Source of the DNA: Pseudomonadota bacterium
Lineage (GTDB): Bacteria; Pseudomonadota; Gammaproteobacteria; Burkholderiales; Burkholderiaceae_C
Reading direction: 5' to 3'
DNA length: 64,000 nucleotides
Assembly (NCBI GenBank): GCA_021808445.1
Contig: JAKBBP010000007.1
Span: forward strand, 1-64,000
Part shown: positions 23,522 through 35,319 of the stretch, one piece after another
Position numbering within the stretch: the first letter of the stretch is position 1
How the letters are laid out: each line of letters opens with the position of its first letter
Made by a program: the position numbers and the translations under genes
Notes under the pieces: model-generated
The model's database searches: none
The model's input: only the letters and a program-made list of their open reading frames with translations
What the model was told of the DNA's origin: nothing

Positions 23522-25303
23522 ATGACGAAAATTTCCATGTCCGATCCCGATCACGATCACGATCACGCCGCTTCCGAAACCCCTGCCGCGCCATCGGCCG
23601 CGACGGGGCCGGATGCTTCCGGCGCCACCGCCGGGGAAGCCGGCGCGCCGCCGCGCCGCGACGGCGCGCGACGGCGCCGTCGCCGCAATGGCAAGGGGCC
23701 GCGCGAGGTCTCGGGCCAGGGCGGCCACCCAGCGCATGACGCCCTCGGCGCGGATGTCGACGAAGGCGCTGGCGCTGCGGGGGCCTCGGATTCCGCGGCC
23801 GACGCCTCCACGGAGGCGGCGGGTGAGCGCGGCGCGCAAGGGCAGCGCCCGGCGCGCCGCGGCGGGCGCAATCGCCCGCAGGCCAAGCCTGGCGCGTCGC
23901 CGCCCGGATCGCGGCCGGGCAGCCCGCCGGTACGCATCGAAGAAGTGGTTTCGGGGGATTTCGACCGAGCGGTCGAACTTGCCGACAGCGCCGAGCCGGG
24001 GGTGCGGCGCGTGCTCGCGCCGTCGCCGGAGGCGCCCAAGCTGCACAAGGTGCTTGCGCAGGGCGGCATCGGCTCGCGGCGCGAAATGGAGGAGTTGATC
24101 CAGGAAGGCCGCGTGTCCGTCAACGGCGAGCCCGCTCACCTGGGGCAGCGCATCCAGCCGGGCGATCAGATCCGGGTCAACGGCAAGCCGCTGAAGATTC
24201 GCATCGCGCCGCCTCCCGCACGCATGCTGGTTTATCACAAGCCGGTGGGCGAGGTCGTCACCTTCAAGGACCCGGATGGACGCCCGACCGTGTTCCGCAA
24301 TCTGCCTCGGGTGCACAACGCCAAGTGGACGGCAGTCGGGCGCCTGGACATCAACACCGAGGGCCTGCTGCTGCTGACCACCTCGGGCGAGCTGGCGAAC
24401 AAGCTGATGCACCCCAGCCAGGGCGTGGAGCGTGAATACGCAGTGCGCGTGCTCGGCCAGCTGGACGACGAGATGCGATCGCGCCTTCTCGAAGGCGTTG
24501 AGCTGAGTGATGGTCCGGCCCGTTTCCTGAGCCTGGAAGAGGCCGGCGGCGAGGGGGCGAACCGCTGGTGGCGCGCCGTCATCGCCGAGGGGCGCAACCG
24601 CGAGGTGCGGCGCCTGTTCGAGGCCGTGGGCCTGACCGTCAGCCGACTGATCCGGGTGCGCTACGGCTCCATCGCGCTGCCAGCTGGCCTGCGCCGCGGC
24701 GATTTTGCCGAAATCGATCGCGACGACGTCAAGGCGCTGATGAGCCGCGCCGGTCTGGGGGCCGGGCAGACGGCCCGCCGCAAGGGCGGACGCGGTGCGA
24801 CCGCCGCACCGGCGGGGTCGACCGGGCCGCAGCAGGGGAGCAGGCGCAAGCAGGGCGGCGCCCGCCCCGATCGTGCGGAACGGGGCGGCGAACGGGGCGG
24901 CGAACGGGGCGAACGAAGCGAGCGTCCCGAACGCGGCGAACGCGAGCCCGGGCCGAACAGCTACGCGATGAGCGCGGTGGACGCGCTGTTCGGGCGCGCC
25001 AGTCGAGAAGCCCGCCTGGCGAGCATGCGCAACGCGGCGCTGGACGAAGACTCCGATGTTCCGGAGCGCGAACCCGGGCCCAACAGTTATGCGATGAGCG
25101 CGGTGGACGCCCTGTTCGGAAAGTCCGGTGGTGGCCCGGCCCGTTCGCGCGGACCCCGTAACGGCGAGCGAGCGCGCAAGGGGCCGCGCAAGGGCGGGGC
25201 AGGGGGGCGACAGCCCGATCCGACTCGCTCAGCCCTGGGCATGGGATCGCCTCAGTCACCGTTCCCGAAGGCGGCGCCCAAGCGGCGGAATCATTCCCGC
25301 TGA
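23522..25303 (+). CDS. rluB: 23S rRNA pseudouridine synthase RluB with long tails
   Basis: 593 residues. An S4-like RNA-binding domain (KLHKVLAQGGIGSRREMEEL, about 176-195) is followed by the RsuA/RluB catalytic domain with the catalytic aspartate in GRLDINTEGLLLLT (about 277-290). RluB makes a pseudouridine in helix 89 of 23S rRNA. The usual size is about 250-300 residues; here an extra N-terminal 170 residues start with a His/Asp run (DPDHDHDHAA) and Arg-rich sequence, and the C-terminal 190 residues are basic, with GERGGERGE repeats and a duplicated motif, REPGPNSYAMSAVDALFG. The catalytic core is intact. The ATG at 23522 is the first after scpB, 8 bp away. Confidence 0.93.
   Translation: MTKISMSDPDHDHDHAASETPAAPSAATGPDASGATAGEAGAPPRRDGARRRRRRNGKGPREVSGQGGHPAHDALGADVDEGAGAAGASDSAADASTEAAGERGAQGQRPARRGGRNRPQAKPGASPPGSRPGSPPVRIEEVVSGDFDRAVELADSAEPGVRRVLAPSPEAPKLHKVLAQGGIGSRREMEELIQEGRVSVNGEPAHLGQRIQPGDQIRVNGKPLKIRIAPPPARMLVYHKPVGEVVTFKDPDGRPTVFRNLPRVHNAKWTAVGRLDINTEGLLLLTTSGELANKLMHPSQGVEREYAVRVLGQLDDEMRSRLLEGVELSDGPARFLSLEEAGGEGANRWWRAVIAEGRNREVRRLFEAVGLTVSRLIRVRYGSIALPAGLRRGDFAEIDRDDVKALMSRAGLGAGQTARRKGGRGATAAPAGSTGPQQGSRRKQGGARPDRAERGGERGGERGERSERPERGEREPGPNSYAMSAVDALFGRASREARLASMRNAALDEDSDVPEREPGPNSYAMSAVDALFGKSGGGPARSRGPRNGERARKGPRKGGAGGRQPDPTRSALGMGSPQSPFPKAAPKRRNHSR
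24941..24994 (+). repeat. First copy of an 18-codon repeat in rluB
   Basis: Encodes REPGPNSYAMSAVDALFG. The second copy, 126 bp later (25067-25120), gives the identical peptide but differs at several third codon positions, so the protein sequence appears to be under selection. Confidence 0.9.
25067..25120 (+). repeat. Second copy of the 18-codon repeat in rluB
   Basis: Encodes the same REPGPNSYAMSAVDALFG peptide as 24941-24994 with synonymous changes (for example GAA for GAG, TAT for TAC). The copies are separated by 24 codons of unrelated sequence. Confidence 0.9.
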
Positions 25304-25349
25304 CCGAAGGCCTTCCGAGCAGGGCTCTGGGCGCCTTCGCGCAGGGCCT

Positions 25350-25355
25350 TACAAT
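25350..25355 (+). promoter_or_regulatory. Candidate -10 element for ndk
   Basis: TACAAT stands 38 bp before the ndk ATG, in an AT-rich patch (TTTAATGTTTTGATTATC). No convincing -35 box is seen at the expected distance. Confidence 0.4.
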
Positions 25356-25392
25356 TTCCGTTTAATGTTTTGATTATCTGGAGAGAAAACCC

Positions 25393-25812
25393 ATGGAGCG
25401 CACGCTCTCGATCATCAAGCCCGATGCCGTGGCGAAGAATTGCATCGGCAAGATCCTCGATCGTTTCGAAACCGCCGGCCTGAAGGTCGTGGCGGCCCGC
25501 ATGATGCACCTGTCGCGTGCCGAGGCCGAAGGCTTCTACGCCGTGCACAAGGAGCGTCCGTTTTTCAAGGACCTGGTGGATTTCATGGTCTCCGGCCCCG
25601 TGCTGGTGCAGGTGCTGGAGGGTCCGGACGCCATCGCGCGCAATCGCGAGCTGATGGGCGCCACCGATCCGAAGAAGGCGGCCCCCGGCACCATTCGCGC
25701 GGATTTCGCCGACAGCATCGATGCCAATGCGGTGCACGGCTCCGATAGCGCGGAGAATGCCGCCATCGAGATCGCGTTCTTCTTCCCGTCGAACTGGATC
25801 TTCTCGCGCTGA
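25393..25812 (+). CDS. ndk: Nucleoside diphosphate kinase
   Basis: 139 residues. It transfers phosphate from ATP to nucleoside diphosphates through a phosphohistidine, keeping NTP and dNTP pools balanced in the cytoplasm. [13 protein letters not shown], the phosphate-binding residues in [12 protein letters not shown] and the active-site His115 in [13 protein letters not shown] are all present. GGAGAG lies 8 nt before the ATG. It is the first gene of the conserved ndk-rlmN-pilW-rodZ-ispG-hisS run and is followed by rlmN at 20 bp. Confidence 0.97.
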   Translation: MERTLSIIKPDAVAKNCIGKILDRFETAGLKVVAARMMHLSRAEAEGFYAVHKERPFFKDLVDFMVSGPVLVQVLEGPDAIARNRELMGATDPKKAAPGTIRADFADSIDANAVHGSDSAENAAIEIAFFFPSNWIFSR

Positions 25813-25832
25813 GATCCCTTCCCGCCCGTCCC

Positions 25833-26978
25833 GTGATGAACCAAGGCGTCAACCTGCTGCAGTTCGACCAGGCCGGCCTGGTGGATTGGCTCGGCCACGC
25901 GGGACACAAGGCTTTCCGTGCGCGGCAGGTGATGCACTGGGTGCACCAGCGCGGCGTGGCCGATTTCGAGGCCATGAGCGACCTGGCGCGACCCCTGCGC
26001 GCCTGGCTGCAGCACGAGGCCTGCGTGCAGGCGCTGCCCGTGCTCAGCGAGCAGCGTTCGCGCGACGGCACCGTGAAGTGGCTGTTCGACGTCGGTGCCG
26101 GCAACGCGGTGGAGTCGGTATTCATCCCCGAGGCCTCGCGCAACACCCTGTGCGTGTCGTCCCAGGCAGGCTGCGCGATGGCCTGCAGTTTCTGCTCCAC
26201 CGGAGCGCAGGGTTTCGCGCGCAACCTGGAGACCTGGGAGATCCTGGCCCAGCTGTGGTGGGCCGAGTTCACGATGCGCCGCGAGCTCGGCTTGCCGCAG
26301 GGGGAGCGCGCGATCTCCAACGTGGTCATGATGGGCATGGGCGAGCCCCTGCAGAACTACAACGCGCTGGTTCCCGCCCTGCGGGTGATGCTCGACGACG
26401 ACGCCTACGGCTTGTCACGGCGGCGCGTCACCGTGTCCACGTCCGGCGTGGTGCCGATGATCGACCGCCTGGGGGCCGATTGTCCGGTGGCGCTGGCGGT
26501 TTCCCTGCACGCTCCGAACGATGCACTGCGGGATCAGCTGGTGCCGTTGAACCGCAAATACCCGCTGTCCGAACTGCTGGCGGCCTGCGAGCGTTACCTG
26601 GCCCACGCGCCGCGGGATTTCATCACCTTCGAATATTGCATGCTCGACGGCGTGAACGACAGCCCCGAGCATGCGCGCCAGCTCATCGAGCTGATGCGCG
26701 GGCGCTTCCCCTGGAAGTGCAACCTGATCCCCTTCAATCCATTCCCGGGCTCCGGCCTGCGGCGCTCACCGCCACAGCGCGTGGCGGTTTTCGCGTCGCT
26801 GCTGATCGAAGCCGGGATCGTGGCCACGGTGCGCAAGACCCGTGGCGACGACATCGATGCCGCCTGCGGGCAGCTGGCCGGGGAGGTGCTTGACCGCACC
26901 ACCCGGCGCGGTGCACGCGTGGTGGCCATCGCGGCGTCCGACGCCGCGCCTGCAGCGAACCAGGGACGATCGGCATGA
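25833..26978 (+). CDS. rlmN: Dual-specificity 23S rRNA/tRNA methyltransferase RlmN
   Basis: A radical-SAM enzyme of 381 residues that methylates C2 of adenine 2503 in 23S rRNA and adenine 37 in some tRNAs. The cluster motif is C114-x3-C118-x2-C121. The methyl-carrying cysteine lies near the C-terminus in [10 protein letters not shown], and [13 protein letters not shown] and [12 protein letters not shown] are typical. The last bases overlap the next gene by ATGA. MM at the start offers two neighbouring initiation codons. Confidence 0.97.
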   Translation: MMNQGVNLLQFDQAGLVDWLGHAGHKAFRARQVMHWVHQRGVADFEAMSDLARPLRAWLQHEACVQALPVLSEQRSRDGTVKWLFDVGAGNAVESVFIPEASRNTLCVSSQAGCAMACSFCSTGAQGFARNLETWEILAQLWWAEFTMRRELGLPQGERAISNVVMMGMGEPLQNYNALVPALRVMLDDDAYGLSRRRVTVSTSGVVPMIDRLGADCPVALAVSLHAPNDALRDQLVPLNRKYPLSELLAACERYLAHAPRDFITFEYCMLDGVNDSPEHARQLIELMRGRFPWKCNLIPFNPFPGSGLRRSPPQRVAVFASLLIEAGIVATVRKTRGDDIDAACGQLAGEVLDRTTRRGARVVAIAASDAAPAANQGRSA

Positions 26979-27829
26979 ATGCACCCGTGACTCGATTTCG
27001 CGCGGCAAGGCTGCGCAAGGCCCGCGCGGCGGCCGCCTTGTCGCTCGGCCTCGCGCTGGGCCTGATGGGCGGCTGTGCCGCGCCGGGCAGCGGCAGCGGC
27101 AACTATGCCGGCACCGCGCCGGGAGCCCAGGCCACGCAGGCCGACAAGAGCGCGCGCATCCGCCTGGAGCTGGCGGAGGGCTACTACCAGCGCGGCCAGC
27201 CCGACGTGGCGCTGGGCGAGGTCACGCGGGCACTGCAGGAGGACCCGGGCTACGTGCCGGCCTACACCATGCAGGCACTGATCCACATGAGCCTGGGCCA
27301 GAACGACCAGGCCGAGAGCAGTTTCCGCAAGGCCCTGTCGCTGGCCCCCGACAACCCCGACACCCTGCACAACTACGGCTGGTTTCTGTGCTCGGTCAAG
27401 CGCTACCCCGAGTCCTTCCAGATGTTCCGCAAGGCGCTGGCGGTGCCCGGTTACCGCAATGCGCAGCGCACCGACCTGGCCTACGGCGTGTGCCAGTACC
27501 GGGCCGGGGACCTCCCGGGGGCGGAGAAGACCCTTCGCGAGGGTTTCGCGCTGAATCCGGGCAATCCGGCACTGGCCACCAACCTGGCGATGGTCCAGTA
27601 CCTGCGCCATGAATATGCCAAGGCCAAGTTCTACATCGCCCGGGTCAACGCGAGCAGCGGCGCCACCGCGCAGACCCTGTGGCTGGGCGTGCTCATCGCG
27701 CGCAAGTCCGGCGACATGATCAGCGCCAACCAGTGGTCCCAGCAACTGGTGCAGAAGTTCCCCGACTCGGCCGAGGCCATCGCGGCCCAGCAGGGGCACT
27801 ACGACGACTCCGCCTTGCTGCCGCGCTGA
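26975..27829 (+). CDS. pilW: Type IV pilus assembly lipoprotein PilW/PilF (TPR)
   Basis: A 284-residue outer-membrane lipoprotein that helps the PilQ secretin assemble. The signal peptide ends in a lipobox, GLMGGC (Cys34). TPR repeats follow, for example [20 protein letters not shown] and [19 protein letters not shown]; the last third also fits TPR helices. Family size and its position between rlmN and rodZ are standard for proteobacteria. It starts inside the rlmN stop codon, so translation is coupled. Lys/Arg-rich residues 8-18 form the n-region of a fairly long signal peptide. Confidence 0.9.
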   Translation: MNAPVTRFRAARLRKARAAAALSLGLALGLMGGCAAPGSGSGNYAGTAPGAQATQADKSARIRLELAEGYYQRGQPDVALGEVTRALQEDPGYVPAYTMQALIHMSLGQNDQAESSFRKALSLAPDNPDTLHNYGWFLCSVKRYPESFQMFRKALAVPGYRNAQRTDLAYGVCQYRAGDLPGAEKTLREGFALNPGNPALATNLAMVQYLRHEYAKAKFYIARVNASSGATAQTLWLGVLIARKSGDMISANQWSQQLVQKFPDSAEAIAAQQGHYDDSALLPR

Positions 27830-27836
27830 GTTCACC

Positions 27837-28880
27837 GTGTCCAACCCGCCCACGAGGAACCCGCAGCCCGCCAGCGCCGCCGACGGCGACGAGAGCGAAC
27901 TGGCCGGCCGCCGTCAGGCGGGCGCCTTGCTGCGTGCCGCGCGCGAAGCCGCCGGCCGCAGCCTGAACGAACTGGCCTCGCAGCTGAAGGTGTCAGCCGA
28001 GAAGATCTCCGCGCTCGAATCCGGCGATTGGAGCCGCCTGCACGATCCCGCCCATGCGCGGGGGCTGCTGCGGGCGGCCGCCAAGGCCGTGCGGGCCGAT
28101 GCCGATGCCGTGTTGCGCCCGTTGCCGCCGGTGTTCGTGCGCGGAACGCCCATCGTGCCCGCGCCAGGCGTCACCATGGGCCCGGTGCGCCCGGCGGAGC
28201 CGGTGGGCACCCATGGGTCGAGTCGCCGCCTGGTGTGGCTGGGCGTGCTGGTCGTGGTGGTGGCGCTGGGCCTGCTGTTCCTGCCGCGCTCGGACCGGCT
28301 GGGACATGTGGCGCAGCAAGTGCGCGCCATGCTGTCCCATCGTTCCGGAAGTCCGAGACCGGTGGCGTCGAGTGTCGTGACCACCCAGTCGGTGGCGCCG
28401 GCTGCGGAGTCGTCGGGCGCCGCCCCGGCGGCCGCGGCCTCGAAGCCTGGGGGTTCCAGCGTCTCGGGGCCCGCGGATTCCCCCACCGCATCCAGTCCCG
28501 CGAGTCCGCGGGCGGGCACCCCCGCGAGCCCGCCGGCCGCGGACCCGACGCGCTCGTCCGCCGCGCACGGGGCAGGTGCCGCCTCCGCGCCAGCGGCTGC
28601 CGCGTCGCTCCCATCCGGGCCGCCAGGGCCGCTGCTTTCGCTGCGTACCAGCGGGCAAAGCTGGGTGCAGGTACGCTCGCAGGCCGGGCGGGTGCTGTTC
28701 ACGGGATTGCTGGCTGCCGGCGCCTCGCAGGACGTGTCCACGCTGGCGGCGGACTTTCCCCTGCATCTGACGGTGGGCAATGCCGCGCAGACCCGCGTCA
28801 GTCTGGGGGGCCAGGCGGTGACCCTGCCCGCCGGAGGGGATAACGTCGCGCGCCTGGTGGTGAAGGCCGCGGCACCGTGA
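27837..28880 (+). CDS. rodZ: Cell-shape protein RodZ
   Basis: 347 residues, bitopic inner-membrane protein that links MreB filaments to the elongasome. A cytoplasmic helix-turn-helix domain (about 25-95, [20 protein letters not shown]) is followed by one membrane helix (132-149, [18 protein letters not shown]), a long Ala/Ser/Pro-rich periplasmic linker (about 165-265) and a C-terminal DUF4115 beta domain. The start codon is GTG at 27837, 7 bp after pilW; no ATG is available near the N-terminus. The linker is low complexity but the domain order is normal. Confidence 0.93.
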   Translation: MSNPPTRNPQPASAADGDESELAGRRQAGALLRAAREAAGRSLNELASQLKVSAEKISALESGDWSRLHDPAHARGLLRAAAKAVRADADAVLRPLPPVFVRGTPIVPAPGVTMGPVRPAEPVGTHGSSRRLVWLGVLVVVVALGLLFLPRSDRLGHVAQQVRAMLSHRSGSPRPVASSVVTTQSVAPAAESSGAAPAAAASKPGGSSVSGPADSPTASSPASPRAGTPASPPAADPTRSSAAHGAGAASAPAAAASLPSGPPGPLLSLRTSGQSWVQVRSQAGRVLFTGLLAAGASQDVSTLAADFPLHLTVGNAAQTRVSLGGQAVTLPAGGDNVARLVVKAAAP

Positions 28881-28890
28881 AGGTTCGGGA

Positions 28891-30183
<1,293 letters not shown>

Positions 30184-30277
30184 GTCTTCAGGCCGCAGGG
30201 TTCCGCGACCTCGCCCCGCAGCGTGGGGGCGCGTGCCGGTTCCGATCCGCATTCCCATCCGTAGTCCGATTGTTCAC

Positions 30278-31558
30278 ATGACTTCCAAGCTCAGCGCCGT
30301 CAAGGGCATGAACGACATCCTTCCGCCGGAATCGGCGCGCTGGGAGTGGTTCGAATCGCAGGTCCGCGAACTCATGCGCGCCTATGGCTACCGCAATGTG
30401 CGTACGCCCATCGTCGAGCCCACGCCCTTGTTCGTGCGGGGTATCGGCGAGGTCACCGACATCGTCGAGAAGGAGATGTACAGCTTCACCGACTCGCTCA
30501 ACGGCGAGCCCCTGACCCTGCGCCCGGAGAACACGGCAGCCATCGTCCGCGCAGCGGTCGAGCACAACCTTCTGTACGACGGGGGCAAGCGCCTGTGGTA
30601 CACCGGGCCCATGTTCCGCCACGAACGCCCGCAGCGCGGACGCTATCGCCAGTTCCACCAGGTCGGGGCGGAGGCGCTGGGCTTTGCCGGCCCGGACGTG
30701 GATGCCGAGCTGATTCTCATGGCCCGCCGCCTGTGGGCCATGCTGGGCCTGCGGGGCTTGCGCCTGGAGATCAACTGCCTCGGGCAGTCGGCCGAGCGGG
30801 CGAGCCACCGTGCGAAGCTCATCGCCTATTTCGAGGCCCACGCGGAGCGGCTCGACGAGGACGCTCGCCGACGCCTGCACAGCAACCCGCTGCGCATCCT
30901 GGACACGAAAAATCCCGCGATGCAGGAGCTGGTGCAGGGCGCGCCGCGCCTGCTGGACGAACTCGGCGAGGAATCCCGCGCGCACTTCGAGGGGTTGCAG
31001 CAACTCCTGCGCGCGGCTGGCCAGGAATTCAGCGTCAATCCCCGCCTGGTGCGCGGGTTGGATTACTACAACCTGACGGTGTTCGAGTGGGTCAGTGACC
31101 AGCTGGGCGCGCAGGGCACGGTGTGTGCCGGAGGGCGCTACGACGGCCTGATCGAGCAGATCGGCGGCAAGCCGGCGCCGGCCTGTGGCTGGGCCCTGGG
31201 CATCGAGCGCGTGCTCGACCTGCTGTCGCAGGGCGAGCACCAGCCGCCGGCCCCGGCGCCCGACGCCTACGTGGTGCTGGCGCACGCGCCGGCGCTGCCG
31301 CGGGCGCTGCAGGTGGCCGAGGAACTGCGCGCGGCCGGACTCGCGGTGATCCTGCATGCCGGAGCCGGCAGCCTGAAGTCGCAGATGAAACGGGCCGATG
31401 CAAGCGGCGCGCGCCACGCCCTGATTTTCGGCGAGAACGAGTGGCTCGCCGGCGAGGTCGGCGTGAAGTCCCTGCGTGCCGGTGGCGAGCAGCAGCAACG
31501 CAGCGTGCCGCTGCAGCCTCCCTCGCTGCTGATCGACTGCCTGAGTCGCGGTGCCTGA
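30278..31558 (+). CDS. hisS: Histidyl-tRNA synthetase
   Basis: 426 residues, class II aminoacyl-tRNA synthetase that charges tRNA-His. Motif 2 region reads [20 protein letters not shown], the histidine signature [14 protein letters not shown] is present, and motif 3 lies in [14 protein letters not shown]. The C-terminal anticodon-binding domain is complete. ATG 30278 starts [19 protein letters not shown], the standard N-terminus; upstream codons in frame are unsupported. Confidence 0.97.
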   Translation: MTSKLSAVKGMNDILPPESARWEWFESQVRELMRAYGYRNVRTPIVEPTPLFVRGIGEVTDIVEKEMYSFTDSLNGEPLTLRPENTAAIVRAAVEHNLLYDGGKRLWYTGPMFRHERPQRGRYRQFHQVGAEALGFAGPDVDAELILMARRLWAMLGLRGLRLEINCLGQSAERASHRAKLIAYFEAHAERLDEDARRRLHSNPLRILDTKNPAMQELVQGAPRLLDELGEESRAHFEGLQQLLRAAGQEFSVNPRLVRGLDYYNLTVFEWVSDQLGAQGTVCAGGRYDGLIEQIGGKPAPACGWALGIERVLDLLSQGEHQPPAPAPDAYVVLAHAPALPRALQVAEELRAAGLAVILHAGAGSLKSQMKRADASGARHALIFGENEWLAGEVGVKSLRAGGEQQQRSVPLQPPSLLIDCLSRGA

Positions 31559-31594
31559 GGCGCCAAGCGCCGATGCGCCCCGCGAGCAGGACAC

Positions 31595-31600
31595 TAGAAT
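31595..31600 (+). promoter_or_regulatory. Candidate -10 element before yfgM-bamB
   Basis: TAGAAT followed by GCCCG, 28 bp before the yfgM ATG. The same TAGAATGC/CACAATGC style of element precedes several other genes in this window. No clear -35 box. Confidence 0.35.
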
Positions 31601-31627
31601 GCCCGATCGCCAACCCGTGCCGAGTCC

Positions 31628-32263
31628 ATGAGCTACAACCTCGAAGAACAGGATCAGATCGAACAGCTGCGTGCCTTCTGGCAGCAGTGGGGTACCGCCA
31701 TCTCGGGGCTGCTGCTGGTCGCGGCGCTGGCCTGGGCGGGATGGAGCGGCTGGCATTGGTGGACCACCCGTCGCGCGGCCCAGGCTTCGAGCCTGTACAC
31801 GCAATTGTCCCAGCGCATCGCCGCCAGCGACCTGAACGACGCCGCACCGATCTTCGGCAAGTTGCGCCAGGACTATGGGTCCACGGTGTACGCCCAGATG
31901 GGCGCGCTGTCGCTGGCACGCGCCTACGACGACAGCGGCCGGCAGACGCAGGCGCTGCCCCTGCTGGAGTGGGCCGGCAGCCACGGGCCGGTGGCCGCGC
32001 AACGCGCCGCAGCCTTGCTGAACCTGGCTGCGCTGCAGATCGACGCGCGCCAGTACGAGGCGGCGCTGCACACGCTGCGGACTCCCCCGGTGCCCGCCTT
32101 CGACGCCTTGTTCCTGACCCGGCGTGGCGATGTCTACGCCGCACAGGGCGAGCGCGCGCAGGCGCGCAAGGCCTACGAGCAGGCGCTGTCCAAGCTGTCG
32201 CCCGACGCGGCGCTGCGCCAGCTGCTGCAGATCAAGATCGAGAGCGTGGGGGGAGCCCAATGA
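31628..32263 (+). CDS. yfgM: YfgM-family membrane-anchored TPR protein
   Basis: 211 residues. MSYNLEEQDQIEQLRAFWQQ and a single helix at about 24-45 (GTAISGLLLVAALAWAGWSGW) open the protein, then a periplasmic TPR-like domain. YfgM is an ancillary SecYEG/PpiD-associated factor that helps periplasmic chaperoning. It is between hisS and bamB, as in most gamma- and betaproteobacteria, and its stop codon overlaps the start of bamB. Confidence 0.9.
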   Translation: MSYNLEEQDQIEQLRAFWQQWGTAISGLLLVAALAWAGWSGWHWWTTRRAAQASSLYTQLSQRIAASDLNDAAPIFGKLRQDYGSTVYAQMGALSLARAYDDSGRQTQALPLLEWAGSHGPVAAQRAAALLNLAALQIDARQYEAALHTLRTPPVPAFDALFLTRRGDVYAAQGERAQARKAYEQALSKLSPDAALRQLLQIKIESVGGAQ

Positions 32264-33414
32264 TGCGCGGAGCGTGGAAGGCGCGCCTGGCGCGCATGGC
32301 GGGCACGGGTCTGGCCCTGGGCCTGGCGGGGCTGCTCGGGGCCTGTTCCTCGACGCCCAAGCAGCCGGATCCGACTCCGCTGGGGCCGGTGCCCCCGATC
32401 CTGCACGTGGACACGGTCTGGCACGACAGCGTCGGACCCGTGCCTTCGACCTTTCACGCGGCGGTGGCGGGCGGGCGCGTGGTGGTGGCCTCGTCCGGAG
32501 GCGACGTCCTGTGCCTGAGTGCCTCGGGCGGACGCGAGCTGTGGCACAGTCATGTCGATGGCGGCATCAGCGCGGGCGTGGGCAGCGACGGCAGTTTCAG
32601 CGCCGTGGTGAACACCCGAAACCAGGTCGTCTCGCTGGGCCCGCAGGGCCAGATCCTCTGGCGCTACCAGCTGCCCAGCAGCGTGATCACGGCGCCCGCC
32701 GTGTTCGGGGGCATCATCGTCGTGCAGGCCGCCGACCAGCGCCTGTGGGCCTTCGATGCCGCGACGGGCGTCAAGCGCTGGGACGATGAGTTCAGCGCGC
32801 CCGCCCTGCTGCTGCAACGGGGCTCGGGCATGGCGCTGGCCGGTGGCGACATCGTGTTCGGCGATGCGCGCGGGCGCCTGCGCGCCGTGCGTCTGGCCGA
32901 CGGCACCTCGCTGTGGGACGCGCAGATCGGTCGCCCGCACGGCGTGACCGAAGTCGAGCGCCTGGTCAGCATCACGGGCACACCCGCGCTGGCGCAGGGC
33001 CTGGCCTGCGCGCGGGCCTACCAGTCCGACCTGGGTTGCGTGGACATGACCACCGGGCACCTGCTGTGGTCGGCCCGCGCGGACGGCTACAGCTCGGTGA
33101 GCCAGAACGGCCGGGAGCTGGTGGCCGCGCAGGCGGACGGGGTGGTGCAGGCCTACTCCGCAACCGATGGCAAGTCCCTGTGGAGCAACGACCAGCTCAA
33201 GTACCGCAAGCTGGGCGCACCGCTGCTGCTGGGACACACGGTGGCCGTGGGGGACCTGCAGGGCTACGTGTCCTTCCTCGACGCCAAGGACGGACAGATC
33301 ATCGGCCGGGCCTCCACCGACGGGTCGGCCATCGACTCTCCGATGATTCTCGCCGGCGACACCCTGGTCGTGGTGACCAGCAAGGGCGGCATCTACGGGT
33401 TCCTGCCGCGCTGA
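32260..33414 (+). CDS. bamB: Outer-membrane assembly lipoprotein BamB
   Basis: 384 residues. A signal peptide ends in lipobox GLLGAC (Cys29). Repeats containing WxxxL-like PQQ/beta-propeller motifs follow, such as GREWLHS-type [26 protein letters not shown] and [13 protein letters not shown], forming the eight-blade propeller. BamB binds BamA and helps fold outer-membrane proteins. ATG 32260 (or the adjacent 32263) overlaps the yfgM stop. Der follows at 35 bp. Confidence 0.95.
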   Translation: MMRGAWKARLARMAGTGLALGLAGLLGACSSTPKQPDPTPLGPVPPILHVDTVWHDSVGPVPSTFHAAVAGGRVVVASSGGDVLCLSASGGRELWHSHVDGGISAGVGSDGSFSAVVNTRNQVVSLGPQGQILWRYQLPSSVITAPAVFGGIIVVQAADQRLWAFDAATGVKRWDDEFSAPALLLQRGSGMALAGGDIVFGDARGRLRAVRLADGTSLWDAQIGRPHGVTEVERLVSITGTPALAQGLACARAYQSDLGCVDMTTGHLLWSARADGYSSVSQNGRELVAAQADGVVQAYSATDGKSLWSNDQLKYRKLGAPLLLGHTVAVGDLQGYVSFLDAKDGQIIGRASTDGSAIDSPMILAGDTLVVVTSKGGIYGFLPR

Positions 33415-33449
33415 GCCGCGGCCCGAAGACCTTCGCCGGACACGACTCG

Positions 33450-34877
33450 ATGGTTCCCGTGCTTGCCCTGGTCGGCCGCCCCAACGTGGGCAAGTCGACC
33501 CTGTTCAATCGAATCACCCGGTCGCGCGACGCCATCGTCGCCGACATTCCGGGCCTGACCCGCGACCGCCACTACGGTCGCGCGAAGTGGCGTGACCAGG
33601 CCCTGCTGGTGGTTGATACCGGTGGTTTCGAGCCGGTGGTCGACACCGGCATCGTCGCCGAGATGGCACGCCAGACCCGCCAGGCCATCGCCGAGGCCGA
33701 CGTGGTGGTCTTTCTCGTGGATGCGCGCACGGGGCTGGCGCCCCAGGACCAGCACATCGCCGCCTATCTGCGCAAGACCGGCAAGCCGGTACTGCTGGCC
33801 GTGAACAAGGCCGAAGGCCTGAGCCCGACGGCCATGGCCGAGTTTCATGAACTCGGCCTGGGCCAGCCCCTGCCGGTCAGTGCCGCCCACGGACAGGGCG
33901 TTGCCCCGCTGCTCGACGCCGCCTGCGTGCTGTGCCTTCGCGAGCCCGAGCCGCCGCAGACTCCCGCGCCGCAGGAGCCCGCGCAGGAGCCGGCTTGCGC
34001 GCAGGCTCCCGAAGCATCGCCCGGAGCCGCGCACGCCGCGCCTGTCGCCGCCGCGCTGCTGCCGCCGCGCACCATCAAGCTGGCCATCATCGGGCGCCCG
34101 AACGTGGGCAAGTCCACCCTGATCAATGCCCTGGTCGGCGAGGAGCGGGTCATCGCCTTCGACCAGCCGGGCACCACGCGCGATGCCATCGAGGTTCCCT
34201 TCGAGCGTGACGGCGTGGCCTACACCCTCATCGACACCGCGGGCCTGCGCCGGCGCGGAAAGGTGTTCGAGACCATCGAGAAGTTCTCGGTGGTCAAGAC
34301 CCTGCAGGCCATCGAGTCCTGCAACGTGGTGGTGCTGCTGCTCGACGCCAGCGAGCCGGTGTCCGACCAGGACGCGCACATCGCGGGGTTCGCGGTGGAG
34401 GCGGGCAGGGCGCTGGTGGTCGCCGCCAACAAGTGGGACAAGACCGACGCCTACCAGCGTCAGCGCTTCGCCGCCAGCATGGTCGAGCGGCTGCCCTTCC
34501 TGGGTTTCGCCCACCGGCACGAGATCTCCGCCATCTCGCGCAAGGGCCTGCGCCCTCTGCTGCGCTCGGTGGTGGAGGCCCACCGCGCCGCCTTCGCCAA
34601 GCTGTCCACCCCGCGGCTGACCCGCGAGTTGCAGGAGGCGGTCGCCTTCCAGCAGCCGCCGCGCGCCGGCACCGTGCGGCCGAAGCTGCGCTACGCCCAC
34701 CAGGGCGGCCAGAATCCACCGGTGATCGTCATCCACGGCAATTCCCTGGACAAGGTGCCGAACAGCTACACCCGCTACCTGGAGTCGCGATTCGCGCGCG
34801 TATTCAAGCTCGGGGGAACGCCGCTGCGCATCGAATACCGGACATCCCGCAATCCCTTTCAGAACGCGCGGGATTGA
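33450..34877 (+). CDS. der: Ribosome-biogenesis GTPase Der (EngA)
   Basis: 475 residues with two GTPase domains in tandem and a C-terminal KH-like domain. The P-loops are GRPNVGKST near residue 9 and GRPNVGKST near residue 216, with DTGGFEP and DTAGLRRRG as the switch II motifs. Der is essential for 50S subunit maturation. A Pro/Ala-rich linker (about 167-205) between the domains is longer than usual but acceptable. The start at ATG 33450 is the standard [12 protein letters not shown]. Confidence 0.97.
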   Translation: MVPVLALVGRPNVGKSTLFNRITRSRDAIVADIPGLTRDRHYGRAKWRDQALLVVDTGGFEPVVDTGIVAEMARQTRQAIAEADVVVFLVDARTGLAPQDQHIAAYLRKTGKPVLLAVNKAEGLSPTAMAEFHELGLGQPLPVSAAHGQGVAPLLDAACVLCLREPEPPQTPAPQEPAQEPACAQAPEASPGAAHAAPVAAALLPPRTIKLAIIGRPNVGKSTLINALVGEERVIAFDQPGTTRDAIEVPFERDGVAYTLIDTAGLRRRGKVFETIEKFSVVKTLQAIESCNVVVLLLDASEPVSDQDAHIAGFAVEAGRALVVAANKWDKTDAYQRQRFAASMVERLPFLGFAHRHEISAISRKGLRPLLRSVVEAHRAAFAKLSTPRLTRELQEAVAFQQPPRAGTVRPKLRYAHQGGQNPPVIVIHGNSLDKVPNSYTRYLESRFARVFKLGGTPLRIEYRTSRNPFQNARD

Positions 34878-34938
34878 GGTGCTCCCGCAGGGGCGGGGCC
34901 ATACCCGCAAGCCCAGCCGGGACGTATCGAACAGTGCC

Positions 34939-34966
34939 TGGACGGCACAGGCCTTTGTGCTATGTT
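34939..34966 (+). promoter_or_regulatory. Candidate promoter for hfq
   Basis: TGGACG (34939-34944) and TATGTT (34961-34966) with a 16-bp spacer; start site near 34973 and a leader of about 40 nt before the hfq ATG. The 135-bp gap after der holds nothing else. Confidence 0.5.
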
Positions 34967-35012
34967 CGTCCGGGTGGAAGCAGTTTCCATAAAAACACAA
35001 CCGGAGTTTTCC

Positions 35013-35258
35013 ATGAGCAATAAAGGGCAGTTGTTACAAGACCCCTTCCTGAATCTGCTGCGCAAGGAGCATGTTCAGGTGTCCATTTACCTGGTCAATG
35101 GCATCAAGCTGCAAGGCCATATCGAATCCTTCGACCAATACGTGGTTTTGTTGCGCAACACCGTCACGCAGATGGTGTACAAGCACGCGATTTCCACCGT
35201 CGTCCCGTCCCGTCCCGTGAGCTTCCACGTCGGTGCAAGCGAGTCCGAAGCTTCCTGA
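35013..35258 (+). CDS. hfq: RNA chaperone Hfq
   Basis: 81 residues, forming a hexameric Sm ring that pairs small RNAs with mRNAs. Sm1 motif ([19 protein letters not shown]) and Sm2 motif ([11 protein letters not shown]) are intact, and the N-terminus [18 protein letters not shown] is standard. CGGAG precedes the ATG at 35013 by 8 nt; an upstream in-frame ATG (34962) overlaps the -10 box. The C-terminal tail is short. It heads hfq-hflX-hflK-hflC. Confidence 0.98.
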   Translation: MSNKGQLLQDPFLNLLRKEHVQVSIYLVNGIKLQGHIESFDQYVVLLRNTVTQMVYKHAISTVVPSRPVSFHVGASESEAS

Positions 35259-35319
35259 GGCTGCGCTCCCACGGCCGGGCAGCGCCCGGCCCCCCGCCCA
35301 CGCGGGTCCAGGAAGCAGC

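Noticed and set aside
25313-25350. Terminator between rluB and ndk
   Set aside because: GAAGGC and GCCTTC can pair across about 22 bases, but the stem is short and no T-tract follows.
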